Assembly (NCBI GenBank): GCA_016707175.1
Contig: JADJIB010000001.1
Span: forward strand, 310,001 to 374,000
Direction of reading: 5' to 3'
Length of the DNA: 64,000 bases
Source: Candidatus Phosphoribacter hodrii
Lineage (GTDB): Bacteria; Actinomycetota; Actinomycetes; Actinomycetales; Dermatophilaceae
Positions 1 through 9,155 of the stretch are shown piece by piece. Below the pieces are notes generated by a model, which saw only the letters and a program-made list of their open reading frames with translations, was not told the DNA's origin and did not search any database. A program made the position numbers and the translations under genes. The first letter of the stretch is position 1. Each line of letters begins with the position of its first letter.

Positions 1-2
1 TC

Positions 3-299
3 TCCTGCCACATCAATGACGCCAACGGCGGCGTGGTCGCGCAGTGCGACTCCCGGCTGGGCGGGCTGTGGTTCCACCCCGACCAACCGCAGGAGGTGAC
101 CCTTGACCTGCGCCAACCCTGGCTCAAGCCCGGAACCTACACCGTCGACGTCTTCCTGTGTCGGGTGGGGATCGTTGATGTGTGGGACGGCGCGGTCACC
201 TTTGATGTCGAGCAGGAACTGCCGTATGCCGTGACGGGGACCGCGGAATCCTTCGGTCGGGGCATGGTGTTGGCGGATTTCGATTTCGGTGTGCGGTGA
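3..299 (+). CDS. Wzt-like polysaccharide ABC transporter ATPase, C-terminal part (5' truncated by window edge)
   Basis: The frame is open from the first bases of the window to TGA at 297-299, so only about 98 C-terminal residues are present and the nucleotide-binding domain lies outside. The visible part is beta-rich (LRQPWLKPGTYTVDVFL, then a D-W-G-AVTFDVE stretch), which is the character of the Wzt C-terminal substrate-recognition domain of O-antigen or polyol-phosphate exporters. It overlaps the start of a Wzm permease, which is the usual partner. Seen: the fold-like signature and the gene order. Inferred: the Wzt assignment, because no Walker motifs are visible here. Confidence 0.7.
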   Translation, partial: SCHINDANGGVVAQCDSRLGGLWFHPDQPQEVTLDLRQPWLKPGTYTVDVFLCRVGIVDVWDGAVTFDVEQELPYAVTGTAESFGRGMVLADFDFGVR

Positions 300-1120
300 T
301 GGCACCGCACACCGTTATCGGTCCCCCCGGGCCCCTGCACCTGCCACGCTGGTCAGAGTTGTGGGAGGCCCGCGAGGTCCTCTGGAGGTTCGGTCAGCGG
401 GACATCCTCCTGCGCTATCGCCAGACACTCATCGGGGTGGCTTGGGTCATCCTGCAGCCGATCGTCACCGCCGGGGTGTTCGCGCTGGTCTTCGGGCGCG
501 TGGCCCAACTCCCCACGGGGGGCATTCCCTACTTCCTCTTCGGTTATGTCGGCACCCTGCTCTGGACCGTCTTCGCGTCGACCGTGAACCGAGCGGCCGG
601 CTCGCTTGTCAGCAACCAGGCCCTAGTGTCCAAGGTGTTCTTCCCGCGGTTGTTGGTGCCGCTGTCGACCTGCGTGTCGGTTCTCGTGGACTTCCTCGTC
701 GCGCTCGTGATCGGCTTCGGACTGCTGTGGTGGTTCGGTGTGTGGCCTGGCTGGGCCATCCTCACCATCCCCGTGTGGGTCACTCTGTGCGTGGCTCTCG
801 CGATGGGGATTGGGCTCGCTGCAGCGGCCATCATGGTTCGCTATCGCGATATCGCCTACGTCTTGCCGTGGGCCGTCCAGACCCTGTTGTATGCCTCCCC
901 CGTCGCGTATTCCCTCGAAGCCGTTCCCGACGCGGTCCGGCCCTACCTCCTGGCCAATCCCCTCACCTGGGTGCTCGAAGGGATGCGGTGGGCCATGCTC
1001 GGCTCGGCCGCTCCTCCGGTCTGGCAGATCGTTGGCGCCGTCGTCGTCAGCGGTCTCGTCCTGTTTGCCGGACTGCTCGTGTTCCAGCGCTACGAGCGCG
1101 AGTTCGCGGACTTGATCTAA
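299..1120 (+). CDS. ABC-2 type polysaccharide/polyol-phosphate exporter permease (Wzm/TagG-like)
   Basis: This 273-residue protein is the usual length for Wzm/TagG permeases, the membrane half of ABC exporters that carry lipid-linked polysaccharide or teichoic-type polymers outward. It has an N-terminal amphipathic stretch followed by about six hydrophobic segments, the family-typical RDILLRYRQTLIGVAWVILQP entry region near residues 33-53, and a RYRDIAYVLPWAVQ loop near residue 180. ATG at 299 overlaps the TGA of the upstream Wzt tail. A GTG at 296 would add one residue. A glycosyltransferase gene follows 9 bp later behind AAGGAG, so this is an export and assembly operon. Confidence 0.9.
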   Translation: MAPHTVIGPPGPLHLPRWSELWEAREVLWRFGQRDILLRYRQTLIGVAWVILQPIVTAGVFALVFGRVAQLPTGGIPYFLFGYVGTLLWTVFASTVNRAAGSLVSNQALVSKVFFPRLLVPLSTCVSVLVDFLVALVIGFGLLWWFGVWPGWAILTIPVWVTLCVALAMGIGLAAAAIMVRYRDIAYVLPWAVQTLLYASPVAYSLEAVPDAVRPYLLANPLTWVLEGMRWAMLGSAAPPVWQIVGAVVVSGLVLFAGLLVFQRYEREFADLI

Positions 1121-1129
1121 GGAGCTTTC

Positions 1130-1716
1130 ATGAACCTACCCCGAGTAGATGTGGTGATCGCCTCCAACCGCGGCGGCCCCTTCCTGGACGAAGCCATCGA
1201 CACCGCCCTGGATCAAGAAGGGGTGTCGGTTCGGCTCATCCTGTCGGGTCGGTGCTCTTCCGGAGCCAGACCTGTCGTGCCGTAGGAGGTTTCGCCGCAA
1301 CCTACCGGTACGCGGAAGACGACGACTTTACCCTTCGAGTTCTTCAGCGAGGCGCACTCAGGGGAGTGGATGAACCGCTTTTCGGCTACCGGCGACACGC
1401 GAACAACGTGTCGAACACTGATCGACGAATCACGGCAGCCGCCTCCGACCAGATGCTTCGGGCCAGCCGCGCCGACGCCCTTGCGCGGGGGGACCTGACT
1501 GCAGCGGACTGGCTTGATGAGAACCGTCGCCGACTACGCGGGGGCGTCGCGCGAGGCTTCGGGCACGAGATTCCTGCTCGGCTCCGCGTCCGAGACTTCT
1601 CGCGCGCTCGGGAACTGTCCAATTACGGCCTGCGAACGGATCCACGAAACTTGGTCCTGGGGGTGGCTCAGAAGCTCGTCTCCTTTGCCCGATCGACCGT
1701 GGGTGCCAGACGGTGA
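1130..1716 (+). pseudogene. Family 2 glycosyltransferase, internally deleted and frame-broken
   Basis: A good ribosome site (AAGGAGC) precedes ATG 1130. The first 35 or so codons read as the start of a GT-A glycosyltransferase (VDVVIASNRGGPFLDEAID). Near 1235 the sequence jumps directly to the C-terminal part of such an enzyme in another frame (CRAVGGF, YAEDDDFTLRVLQRG, PLFGYRRHANNVS). The central nucleotide-sugar and DxD region, normally over a hundred residues, is missing and the original frame stops at 1280-1282. The C-terminal frame ends at 1716 and overlaps the next gene by GTGA. An internal deletion with a frameshift explains both observations, so the gene is very likely inactive. Confidence 0.75.
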
Positions 1717-2609
1717 CAGTGCCCAAGCATCTACGGCTGCAGCCCAACGCCTACGTGCTGGCAGCCGATCCGGCGTGGATCGAGGAGAGCGTCGCCAGCT
1801 ACTACGACTTCGTCAAACGCATCTTCGTCAGTTTCGACGAGACGGGGACGTCGTGGACGGGGCACCCCCTCGACCCGACGGAGGCGGTGAGCCGTCTGAA
1901 GGCGCTGGACCATCAGGGCAAGATCGTCCTCGCGCCGGGCAGGTTCTTCAGCCTGGGACGAAACGCCCTCGCCAGCGATACAGCCCAGCGCCAGAACGCC
2001 CTGGACCTGGCGAGCGAGGGTGCCGCCTGGGTCCTTCAACTGGACTCCGACGAGATCGCCGCCGACCCCGCCACACTCTTGTCATGCCTCGAACAGGCTG
2101 ACCGGGAGGGTTTCGACGCCTTGGACTACCCAGCCCGCTACGTCTACCAGCACATACGGGACCGGTGGTACCTGGAACGTGGCCGACGGCTGTGGCGCGC
2201 TGCCGCGGCATACCCCGGGGCCGTCGCCGTGCGGGCGGGGACCCGGTTGCGCCTGTCCCGCCAAACCGACGCGGCCCTGTTCCGCGTGGACTTCTCGCGC
2301 CGGAACACCGATCCCTGGCATCCGCCGAGCGCGATCGTGCATCGGGTCGTCCACCCCGGGCAGGCCATCATGCATCTGAGCTGGGTGCGCTCCGAATCGG
2401 CCATGCTGGCCAAGACAAGCACCTGGGGACATGCCGGCGAACGGGATTGGAGCGCCGACGTCCTTCAATGGTCTAGGCGGGGCCGTCGTCCGTTGCGCAC
2501 CGTCGCCGCAGGGCAGCTGTCCCGCAACCCCGACAACTGGCTGCGGTTCCTGCGATTGGCCGACACACCGGACGCAGCAGCTCGGGCTCGCAATGGGCTG
2601 ACCAGCTGA
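1713..2609 (+). CDS. Glycosyltransferase-like protein (GT-A fold, family 2 related)
   Basis: The 298-residue product begins at GTG 1713, overlapping the previous stop. It has an N-terminal region compatible with nucleotide binding, then AAWVLQLDSDEIAADP near residues 107-122, a DxD-type metal-binding signature preceded by a hydrophobic strand as in GT2-like enzymes of the DxDE subgroup. No membrane segment is seen. It is the last gene of the export operon and faces pth tail to tail with a 6-bp gap. The family is inferred from the DSDE motif and context. Donor and acceptor cannot be read from the sequence. Confidence 0.6.
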   Translation: MTVPKHLRLQPNAYVLAADPAWIEESVASYYDFVKRIFVSFDETGTSWTGHPLDPTEAVSRLKALDHQGKIVLAPGRFFSLGRNALASDTAQRQNALDLASEGAAWVLQLDSDEIAADPATLLSCLEQADREGFDALDYPARYVYQHIRDRWYLERGRRLWRAAAAYPGAVAVRAGTRLRLSRQTDAALFRVDFSRRNTDPWHPPSAIVHRVVHPGQAIMHLSWVRSESAMLAKTSTWGHAGERDWSADVLQWSRRGRRPLRTVAAGQLSRNPDNWLRFLRLADTPDAAARARNGLTS

Positions 2610-2615
2610 GTCGCC

Positions 2616-3269
2616 TCAGAGCGGGCCCGGGGCATGCACCCGCTGCTGTGCAGCCACCAGGCCCTGTTGGATCAGCAACTCGACCGCATCGGCGCCATCG
2701 CTCACCGTGAACGGCAACTCGGCGCGCTCGGTCGGAGCGAAATCGCGCAGGACGAAGTCGGCCGGGTCCATGCGGCCGGGAGGCCGTCCGATGCCGACCC
2801 GCACCCGCAGGTAGTCACGCGATCCCATGGCTCCCGTGATCGAGCGCAGCCCGTTGTGGCCGCCCTCGCCGCCCCCGAGTTTGAGCCGGATCGTCCCCGC
2901 GGTGAGGTCGAGGTCGTCGTGCACGACGACGAGCTGCTCCAACGGCGTGGAGTAGAACTGCGCCAGCGCCTTCACGGGCCCACCGGACTCGTTCATGTAT
3001 GCCGTGGGCACCGCCAACGCCGCTGCCGGGCCAGGGGCCCCGCCGGGCAGGGTCCCCAGGCGCACCGCAGCGACATGGGCTCTGGCCTTGTGGGCCTTGA
3101 GGTGTTCGAGGCTGGTGGTGACCACCGGGGCCCCGGAGGAGGGAGTCGAGCCGGACCCACCGGCATACCGGCGGGCCAGCTCGGCCACGACCATGGCGCC
3201 GACGTTGTGTCGGTTCCCTGCGTAGCGCGGCCCGGGGTTGCCCAGGCCGACGACCAGCCAGGTGGCCAT
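2616..3269 (-). CDS. pth: Peptidyl-tRNA hydrolase
   Basis: The 217-residue protein begins MATWLVVGLGNPGPRYAGNRHNVG. It carries the catalytic His of the N-R-H-N-V-G motif, the YMNESGGPV segment, VVHDDLDL and the GGGEGGHNGLRSI loop of bacterial Pth. It releases tRNA from peptidyl-tRNAs that drop off the ribosome. It is about 25 residues longer than E. coli Pth, mostly from a loop insertion near residues 36-75 and a short tail. It lies 11 bp downstream of rplY, an order conserved in actinobacteria, and is probably cotranscribed with it. Confidence 0.96.
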   Translation of the reverse strand: MATWLVVGLGNPGPRYAGNRHNVGAMVVAELARRYAGGSGSTPSSGAPVVTTSLEHLKAHKARAHVAAVRLGTLPGGAPGPAAALAVPTAYMNESGGPVKALAQFYSTPLEQLVVVHDDLDLTAGTIRLKLGGGEGGHNGLRSITGAMGSRDYLRVRVGIGRPPGRMDPADFVLRDFAPTERAELPFTVSDGADAVELLIQQGLVAAQQRVHAPGPL

Positions 3270-3280
3270 GGCGGGGTGGG

Positions 3281-3889
3281 CTACTCCGCGGCGTCGGCGG
3301 TGGCGGTAGCGGCAGCCGCCGGCTCAGCCTCGGCGTCGGCGTCGGGCTCCTGCGCCGACAGGCCGGTGATGTTGACGATGAGGGCGTCCTCGTCGGTGAC
3401 GAGGGTCGCGCCTTCGGGGAGCACGAGCTCGCCGGCCTTGATCTGCGTGCCGGCCGGCAGGTCCTCGACGGACACGACAACCGACTCGGGGATGTGCGTG
3501 GCCTCAACGAGCAACTCGATGGTGTTGGACTCGACGTTGACGATGGTGTCCGGCCCGGCCTCGCCCTCGATGTGCACCGGCACGTCGACATTGACCTTCT
3601 CGCCCTTGCGGACGATGACCAGGTCGATGTGCTCGATGATCGGGCGGATCGGGTCGCGCTGGATGTCCTTGGCCAGGGCCAACTGGCTCTTGCCCTCAAG
3701 CTCGATCGACAGCAGCGCGTTGGCGTGCTTCAGCGCGAGTGCCGTGTCGTGGGCCGGGAGGGTGATGTGCACCGGGTCGGTGCCGTGTCCGTAGAGCACC
3801 GCGGGGATCTTGTGGTCGCGGCGGATCTTGCGGGCGGCACCCTTGCCGAACGAATTGCGACGCTCGGCGGGAAGCTTGATTTCGGACAT
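3281..3889 (-). CDS. rplY: Ribosomal protein bL25, long CTC/TL5-type
   Basis: The start at 3889 was chosen because it gives the family N-terminus (MSEIKLPAERRNSFGKGAARKIRRD) and has AAGGAG seven bases upstream, although the frame is open further upstream. The 202-residue product has the 5S-rRNA-binding L25 domain over roughly residues 1-95 (PAVLYGHGTDPVHI), the second beta domain of the CTC/TL5 form over 100-185, and an acidic, Ala-rich tail. It binds 5S rRNA in the 50S subunit. Its usual upstream partner prs is displaced here by more than 5 kb of surface-polysaccharide genes. Confidence 0.95.
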   Translation of the reverse strand: MSEIKLPAERRNSFGKGAARKIRRDHKIPAVLYGHGTDPVHITLPAHDTALALKHANALLSIELEGKSQLALAKDIQRDPIRPIIEHIDLVIVRKGEKVNVDVPVHIEGEAGPDTIVNVESNTIELLVEATHIPESVVVSVEDLPAGTQIKAGELVLPEGATLVTDEDALIVNITGLSAQEPDADAEAEPAAAATATADAAE

Positions 3890-4086
3890 GACGCTCCTTG
3901 CAACAGACGTGAGCGACAACCACGGAGGTATGCCGCAGGGCTTGGGCCTCGACGCGGGACGCGACACGCGCGGCAGAGGCGAGCCGACTGAACGGCACAC
4001 CTTGTCGATCACGGACGAGCCGTCATGGCACGTCCCTCGCCGAGGCAACTGCCCAATCCTAGGCGACGGGGCCTACCCAGCGGAAA

Positions 4087-4904
4087 TCAGGCCTGATGGA
4101 CGGGTCGCCGGGCGACCATGCGGAGCAGGTCCTTCGGCGGCCAGGCATAACCCTCGACGAGCGCGCTGTTGCGACGACGTCGCCAGGAGTCACCTCCGGA
4201 ATACAGCCGGTCCGGGATCTCCATGAGCTCGACCACCTCAAGTCCCACCGACTCGGTCAGCAGCCGCAGCCCTTCGGGGCTGAAGAGGATGACGTGGTCG
4301 TCGGGTTGGGTGCCGTCCCACTGCACTCCCAACCGCTCGCACTCGCTCGATGCCCCGTTGGGGACCTCAAGGACGACCAGCCCGCCGGGACGGGTCACGG
4401 CAGCGACCGCGCCCATGAGTCCGTGAGGGTCGGGGGTGTGCTCAAGCACGTGCCACATCGCCACGACGTCCGCGTGCAGCCCCGCGTGGGTGTGCGCCCA
4501 CTCCTCAAGTGTCCCGGCATGGACCCGCACGCCCAAGCCCTGCGCCTGGTGAGCCGCCCACAGACTGGGCTCCACGGCATACGTGTCGAATCCCGCGTCG
4601 AGGGCGACCTTGGCGAACTCGCCGGTGCCGGCCCCCACCTCGACGAGCACGCCGTCGGGTTGGCGCAGCAGGATCCAGTCCAGCCGTTGCCGGGCCTCAG
4701 CGAACCAGACCGGCCTCCGGGCCAGCCGTTGCCCGCCGTACTGACCGACCCAGATGCCGTCGCTCTCCACCTGATGGCTCGGAGGCGGCCACACGGTTTT
4801 GGACCCGCACCGCGGACAGGGCAACAGGGTCGCCTCCCCGTGGCGGTGGACGCCGGGATGTTCAGTCGCTCACCGCAGGCGACACAGACCCCCGTGTCCA
4901 CCAC
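4087..4904 (-). CDS. Class I SAM-dependent methyltransferase with N-terminal zinc ribbon (frameshifted near 4849)
   Basis: The main frame runs from about 4848 to TGA at 4087 and shows methyltransferase motif I (VEVGAGTGEFA), an acidic post-I strand (YAVEP), and MWHVLEHTPDP followed by RPGGLVVLEVPN. This is the layout of Methyltransf_23-type enzymes. Upstream, CVACG lies in one frame and LPCPRCGS in another. A single missing base near 4849 would join them into one C-x2-C...C-x2-C zinc ribbon, as in sugar- or glycan-modifying methyltransferases. GTG 4904 is a candidate start. The glycosyltransferase upstream has no stop before it, so the two may form one bifunctional protein joined by a Pro/Thr-rich linker. 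Confidence 0.7.
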
Positions 4905-5737
4905 CGTCGGGTTTGTGGTCGGCTCGATGGTGGTGGCAGCGGCGGGGCTTGGGACGCGATCGGCCGGCTCGGAACGGCGGCGCGCGCCGCGGACTGTTGC
5001 CGCGGCATACCGGAGCAGTCGTCCAGCGACTGATCTGGCCTTTCGGCGTCCCACGCCCAGCAGCGGACGCGCCCGCTCTGCGGGCGTGAGCGCCGTGAAC
5101 CACTGTGGGTGGCGATCCATCAGCCGGTCGTTTGCCTGGGCGAAAGCGATTTCGTCGCCGAACCCGCCCTTGGTGCGATGCAAAAGGTCAATCTGACGGA
5201 CGAGACGACTCGCAGGCCGCTCTGGCGTGCCTGCAGGCAGAGATCGATGTCGTAGCCATGGAAGAATGCCAGTCCCTCATCGACGGAGAGCCGTTCGAAG
5301 GCTGGGGGCGCGAGGGCGAGGAAGAGGCCATCGACGACGTCGACATCGGCGTGCGGCACGCCGAGGTCCTGTAGATGGCGCGACTCGAAAACGCGGCCGG
5401 CCGTCACCCGCGCGGTCCACCACTGCGCATCGACGAGGCCCCGGCCACCGACGACGCCGACGACGCCGACCTCCGGTTAACGCAGAGCCGCCAGGGTCTT
5501 CGCTCGGAAGTCGGGGTCAATGATCTCCACGTCGTCATGCAGGAGGACGACCCCTTCGCAGTCTCGCTCCGAACGGGCTGCGGCAAGAATGGCGTTGTAA
5601 ACTCTTGGTATTCCTTGGCCATCACCGGGGAGCACCATGATTCGGTCCTTTGGGCCGAGGACCTGCCGCAACGCGGGCTCGCAAGTAGACCGAAATCGGC
5701 TACCGTCCCCGCTGACGCACGCGCCGAAGAGGATCAT
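4905..5737 (-). pseudogene. Family 2 glycosyltransferase, interrupted by a stop codon and a frameshift
   Basis: ATG 5737 overlaps the stop of the upstream glycosyltransferase (ATGA). The N-terminus (MILFGACVSGDGSRF) continues to RVYNAILAAA and VVLLHDDVEIIDPDF, the DxD-containing strand of a GT2 enzyme. An in-frame TAA at 5477-5479 interrupts it. The same frame resumes (PEVGVVGVVGGRG, DVVDGLFLALAP, GYDIDLCLQARQSGLRVV). Near 5196 the reading frame shifts into LLHRTKGGFGDEIAFAQANDRL, the expected C-terminal helix region. The nonsense codon suggests genuine decay, while the frameshift could be a sequencing indel. The open frame runs on into the methyltransferase. Confidence 0.7.
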
Positions 5738-6636
5738 GATGATCTCTCGGAAGCGGGGGGCTCCGGCGCCTTGGCCGGAAAGCTGCCGACGATCCGCCGA
5801 ACGTGCCACGTCGCAGCTTTCACCCCCCACAGGCCAACGTCAGCCGTTGCTCGAGTCAGCGCGACCAACCGCGCAAGCCGTTCACGTCCCACGAGCCAGT
5901 TGTACGCCGGCACGATTCGAATCCTCACCCTGCGACGCCATTTGGGCCAGAGGTCCTCGTAGGCGCGGGCCCCGTACTCATACTCTGACGCACGATTGAT
6001 CATGCGCTGAGAGTCTGTCTCGAAGCCACCAGTGAGAGTTGGATGTGCGTGCTCGAACGCCATCGAACGTCCGTCGAGAATGAGCGCCTGCCAATACGCT
6101 CGGCGGGTGATCTCGTCATCGCAATACACCCCCCGCATTTGTGGCGCGAACAGCCCAAATGAGTCGTAGAACCGCCGCGACACGACTGGGTGGCGCAAAA
6201 GCGTGTCAGAGGGGCTGGGCGAGTCGGTGATTTTGACCGCGTAAGCTATTGATCGTGGATCCCAACCGCCGATGACCTGCCAAAGGCAGGTGTCCCATCC
6301 CTGCTCAGGGAACAGGTCGTCTGCAAGCACCACGAGTAGGTCCGCGGACGACACTGCGGCGGCAGCGTTCCAGTTCCGTACAGCCGACACTGTTCCATCC
6401 GCGGGACCGATCACCCGACGCCAGCCGGTTGTTTCGGCGACCGCCGGATCGTCGCAATCCATGGCGACGATGTAGTCCACGAGATCTGCTCGGTCGGCCC
6501 GCTCAAGCCACGCTTCTCGCAGGGGACCCACCCCGCCGGGCCGGTGATACGTCGCGTGCAACAGCGCGATAGTCGGCCACGTTTGGGGTGAAGAGAATGG
6601 CGCTCGCCCTTCGACGCGTGAAGGCATGCGCCCCAT
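5734..6636 (-). CDS. Glycosyltransferase-like protein (GT2-related)
   Basis: The 300-residue protein has an early strand TIALLHATYHRPGG, then SAVRNWNAAAAVSSADLLVVLADDLFPEQGWD near residues 84-115. This has the GT2 pattern of a small helix followed by a hydrophobic strand ending in an acidic pair (ADD in place of the usual DxD). A later MRGVYCDDEITRRAYW segment resembles the acceptor region with the catalytic acid. It shares ATGA overlap with the next gene, so the two form an operon. The acceptor and donor are unknown. A second ATG nine bases downstream is an alternative start. Confidence 0.65.
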   Translation of the reverse strand: MGRMPSRVEGRAPFSSPQTWPTIALLHATYHRPGGVGPLREAWLERADRADLVDYIVAMDCDDPAVAETTGWRRVIGPADGTVSAVRNWNAAAAVSSADLLVVLADDLFPEQGWDTCLWQVIGGWDPRSIAYAVKITDSPSPSDTLLRHPVVSRRFYDSFGLFAPQMRGVYCDDEITRRAYWQALILDGRSMAFEHAHPTLTGGFETDSQRMINRASEYEYGARAYEDLWPKWRRRVRIRIVPAYNWLVGRERLARLVALTRATADVGLWGVKAATWHVRRIVGSFPAKAPEPPASERSS

Positions 6637-6743
6637 CCTAAGGTCACCATCGAGGTGTTGCCGTGGCCTGGATCTGCCCGTGTCGAGGTGGGACCTGGTG
6701 ATGCAGTGGGTGAGGTGCGAAAGCCGAGGGCGGAGCCACGGAG

Positions 6744-7349
6744 GTGTTCGAGGCGCCCGTTCAGGCCATCGCAGCCGCAGCGGTGTGGGCGCTCATCGCC
6801 GTTTCGGCCATCTGGCCGCTGCCCGGCGGCTGGTTGCCGGCGGCCGACAAGTACCTCCCGCCCCGTTGGCTGGGGTTCGCGATGGGGATGTATGCCGCGA
6901 CGCAGGTGCGCGGCATACCTCACCCGCGGGCTGCGACCCACGCGGTCTGGGCGTGCGGGCTCGGTCTTCCGGCCGGTCTCTACGGGTATGCCGAAGGCCC
7001 CGACATCGTGCGCACGCTCGGTTTCGGGGCGCTCGGGGCGGGGCTGCTCATCCTGCTGCAGCGGGTCCCCGAGCGGTGGTTTGGGCGCGGCCCGCTCGCC
7101 TGGCTGGCTGGGCTCGGGACGATCTCGTACAGTTTCTACCTGCTGCACCAGCCGATCATCCTGTTGCTGAACGGCTGGGGGCACAGCTTGGGGCTGGCAC
7201 TGATCCCCCTGTTCTTCGTCGCGCTGGCCACGTCGGGCACGCTCACGGTCGCCGTCGCGACGGCGCTCTACCGCGGGGTCGAGCGACCCTTCCTCGTGCG
7301 CGGGAGCATGTCAGCCGTTGTCATAGAGGGCGACCGACGCGCGGGTTGA
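6744..7349 (+). pseudogene. Acyltransferase-3 C-terminal fragment (duplicated copy)
   Basis: Only about the last 190 residues of an OafA/YrhL-type membrane acyltransferase are present, beginning abruptly near 6772. From there it matches 8602-9178 at about 96-97% by eye, including LPGGWLPAADKYLPPRW and SYSFYLLHQPIILLLNGWGHS. The N-terminal catalytic region with the essential His is missing. Unlike the longer copy, this frame is intact to its TGA, so it shows what the true C-terminus should be. It is tail to tail with a truncated prs, exactly as in the intact copy. Confidence 0.8.
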
Positions 7350-7980
7350 CACCGATGATTACGCGCGACCTTCGAAGAGGCTGGTGACCGATCCGTCCTC
7401 GAAGACCTCCATGATCGCCCGCGAGATGAGCGGGGCAATCGGCAGCACGGTGAGCTTGTCGAACTGCCGGTCGATCGGGATCGGCAGGGTGTCAGTGACG
7501 ATGACCTCGCGAGCGCTCGAAGCCCGCAGTCGGTCGACCGCGGGACCCGAGAGGATCGCGTGGGTCGCGGCCACGATGACGCCCGCAGCGCCCTCGGCCA
7601 TGATCGCGTCGGCCGCCTTCGTGATGGTGCCGCCGGTGTCGATCATGTCGTCGACAAGGATGCACATCCGCCCGGCGACGTCACCGACGACCCGGTTGGC
7701 AACACTCTCGTTGGGCCGGGTGATGTCGCGGGTCTTGTGGACGAAGGCCAGCGGTGCGCCGCCGAGACGGGCCGACCACTGCTCGGCGACCTTGATCCGG
7801 CCGGCATCCGGCGAGACGACCGCGAGCTTCTTCTTGCCGTAGTTGGCGATCACGTAGTCGGCGAGCATCGGCAAGGCCATGAGATGGTCGACCGGCCCGT
7901 CGAAGAAGCCCTGAATCTGAGCCGAGTGCAAGTCGACCGCCATGAGCCGGTCAGCCCCCGCGGTGCGGAACAGGTCGGCC
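6772..7980. repeat. Direct repeat copy 1 (about 1.2 kb; acyltransferase tail plus prs tail)
   Basis: This segment aligns with 8602-9809 at an offset of about 1830 bases. The left boundary is gradual (around 6772) and the right boundary is sharp: both copies read CAGGTCGGCC, after which copy 1 continues with GTTCCTCGATCGGG and copy 2 continues with prs. No inverted terminal repeats or transposase are seen, so this is not an insertion sequence. Confidence 0.85.
7359..7980 (-). pseudogene. Truncated prs (C-terminal two-thirds, duplicated copy)
   Basis: About 207 C-terminal codons of ribose-phosphate pyrophosphokinase are present, starting abruptly at 7980 (RLMAVDLHSAQIQGFF) and ending at the same stop as the complete gene. 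The PRPP loop (CILVDDMIDTGGTI) is retained, but the N-terminal ATP-binding half is absent. By eye there are some 15-20 nucleotide differences from the complete gene and only one obvious amino-acid change (Ser for Thr in LHSAQ), so almost all are synonymous. The fragment therefore probably came from a functional, diverged allele rather than decaying in place. Confidence 0.85.
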
Positions 7981-8024
7981 GTTCCTCGATCGGGACATGG
8001 TGGAACGCTGATATCGTCCGTTGA

Positions 8025-9155
8025 ATGACGGCCGCCCCGATATCGGGCCCACGAGCCACGCGTCGTTTCGCCTACATCGATGCTCTCCGCGGGTTCGCCG
8101 CCCTGTGGGTTTTCGTCCTGCACGTCCACCAGTACTGGCTCGATGACGTCCGCCCGCCCATTCTCAGCGCCGATGGGATCCTTGTACGCCTCATCGGCTT
8201 CGGCGGCGCAGGCGTGGATCTGTTCATCGTCCTGTCCGGCTTCTGTCTCACCCTGCCTCTCACGCGAGCGGGCACGGCTGCGCTCTCCAGCATCAACGTC
8301 CGTGGTTTCTTCCGCCGCCGGGCCTTCCGGCTGCTGCCCGCCTACTACGCCGCGCTCGCCGCAGTTATCGCCCTTGAGTTGATCCCCGCGATCCGGCCGG
8401 CGCTGGTCGCGGGGGACCTCACCGGCCTTGATGTCATCACCCACCTCACGCTGACCTTCCCACTGTCAGCGGCCACGATCGGAGCTGTCAACGGCTCGCT
8501 CTGGTCGATTCCCCTCGAAGCCACCCTCTACCTCGGGTTCCCGCTGCTGCTCTGGCTCGCCTCCCGGCGAGGCATCAGCGCCGTGGTCCTGGCCACCCTG
8601 GGCATCGCTGCGGTCTGGGGGCTCGTCACCATGTCGGCCATCTGGCCGTTGCCCGGCGGCTGGTTGCCGGCGGCCGACAAGTACCTCCCGCCCCGTTGGC
8701 TGGGGTTCGCGATGGGGATGTATGCCGCGACGCAGGTGCGCGGCATACCTCACCCGCGGGCTGCGACCCACGCGGTCTGGGCGTGCGGGCTCGGTCTTCC
8801 GGCCGGTCTCTACGGGTATGCCGAAGGCCCCGACATCGTGCGCACGCTCGGGTTTCGGGGCGCTCGGGGCGGGCCTGCTCGTCCTGCTTCAGCGGGTCCC
8901 CGAGCGGTGGTTTGGGCGCGGCCCGCTCGCCTGGCTGGTTGGGCTCGGGACGATCTCGTACAGTTTCTACCTGCTGCACCAGCCGATCATCCTGTTGCTG
9001 AACGGCTGGGGGCACAGCCTGGGGCTGGCACTGATCCCCTGTTCTTCGTCGCGCTGGCCACGTCGGGCACGCTCACGGTCGCCGCCGCGACGGCGTTCTA
9101 CCGCGGGGTCGAGCGACCCTTCCTCGTGCGCGGGAGATGTCAGCCGTTGTCATAG
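8025..9155 (+). CDS. Acyltransferase family 3 membrane protein (OafA/YrhL-like), with local frameshifts
   Basis: The protein begins at ATG 8025 with YIDALRGFAALWVFVLHVHQYW, which holds the conserved R-G and catalytic-region His of acyltransferase 3. It continues with the GVDLFIVLSGFCLT segment and RRRAFRLLPAYYAA, then about ten hydrophobic segments. Such enzymes O-acylate surface sugars or lipids from the cytoplasmic membrane. Between about 8851 and 9038 the frame is shifted by an extra G and restored by a missing C, scrambling some 60 residues. A third indel near 9136 alters the last residues. Comparison with the fragment at 6744-7349 suggests the real end is near 9178. Length fits the family once corrected. 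Confidence 0.85.
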   Translation: MTAAPISGPRATRRFAYIDALRGFAALWVFVLHVHQYWLDDVRPPILSADGILVRLIGFGGAGVDLFIVLSGFCLTLPLTRAGTAALSSINVRGFFRRRAFRLLPAYYAALAAVIALELIPAIRPALVAGDLTGLDVITHLTLTFPLSAATIGAVNGSLWSIPLEATLYLGFPLLLWLASRRGISAVVLATLGIAAVWGLVTMSAIWPLPGGWLPAADKYLPPRWLGFAMGMYAATQVRGIPHPRAATHAVWACGLGLPAGLYGYAEGPDIVRTLGFRGARGGPARPASAGPRAVVWARPARLAGWARDDLVQFLPAAPADHPVAERLGAQPGAGTDPLFFVALATSGTLTVAAATAFYRGVERPFLVRGRCQPLS

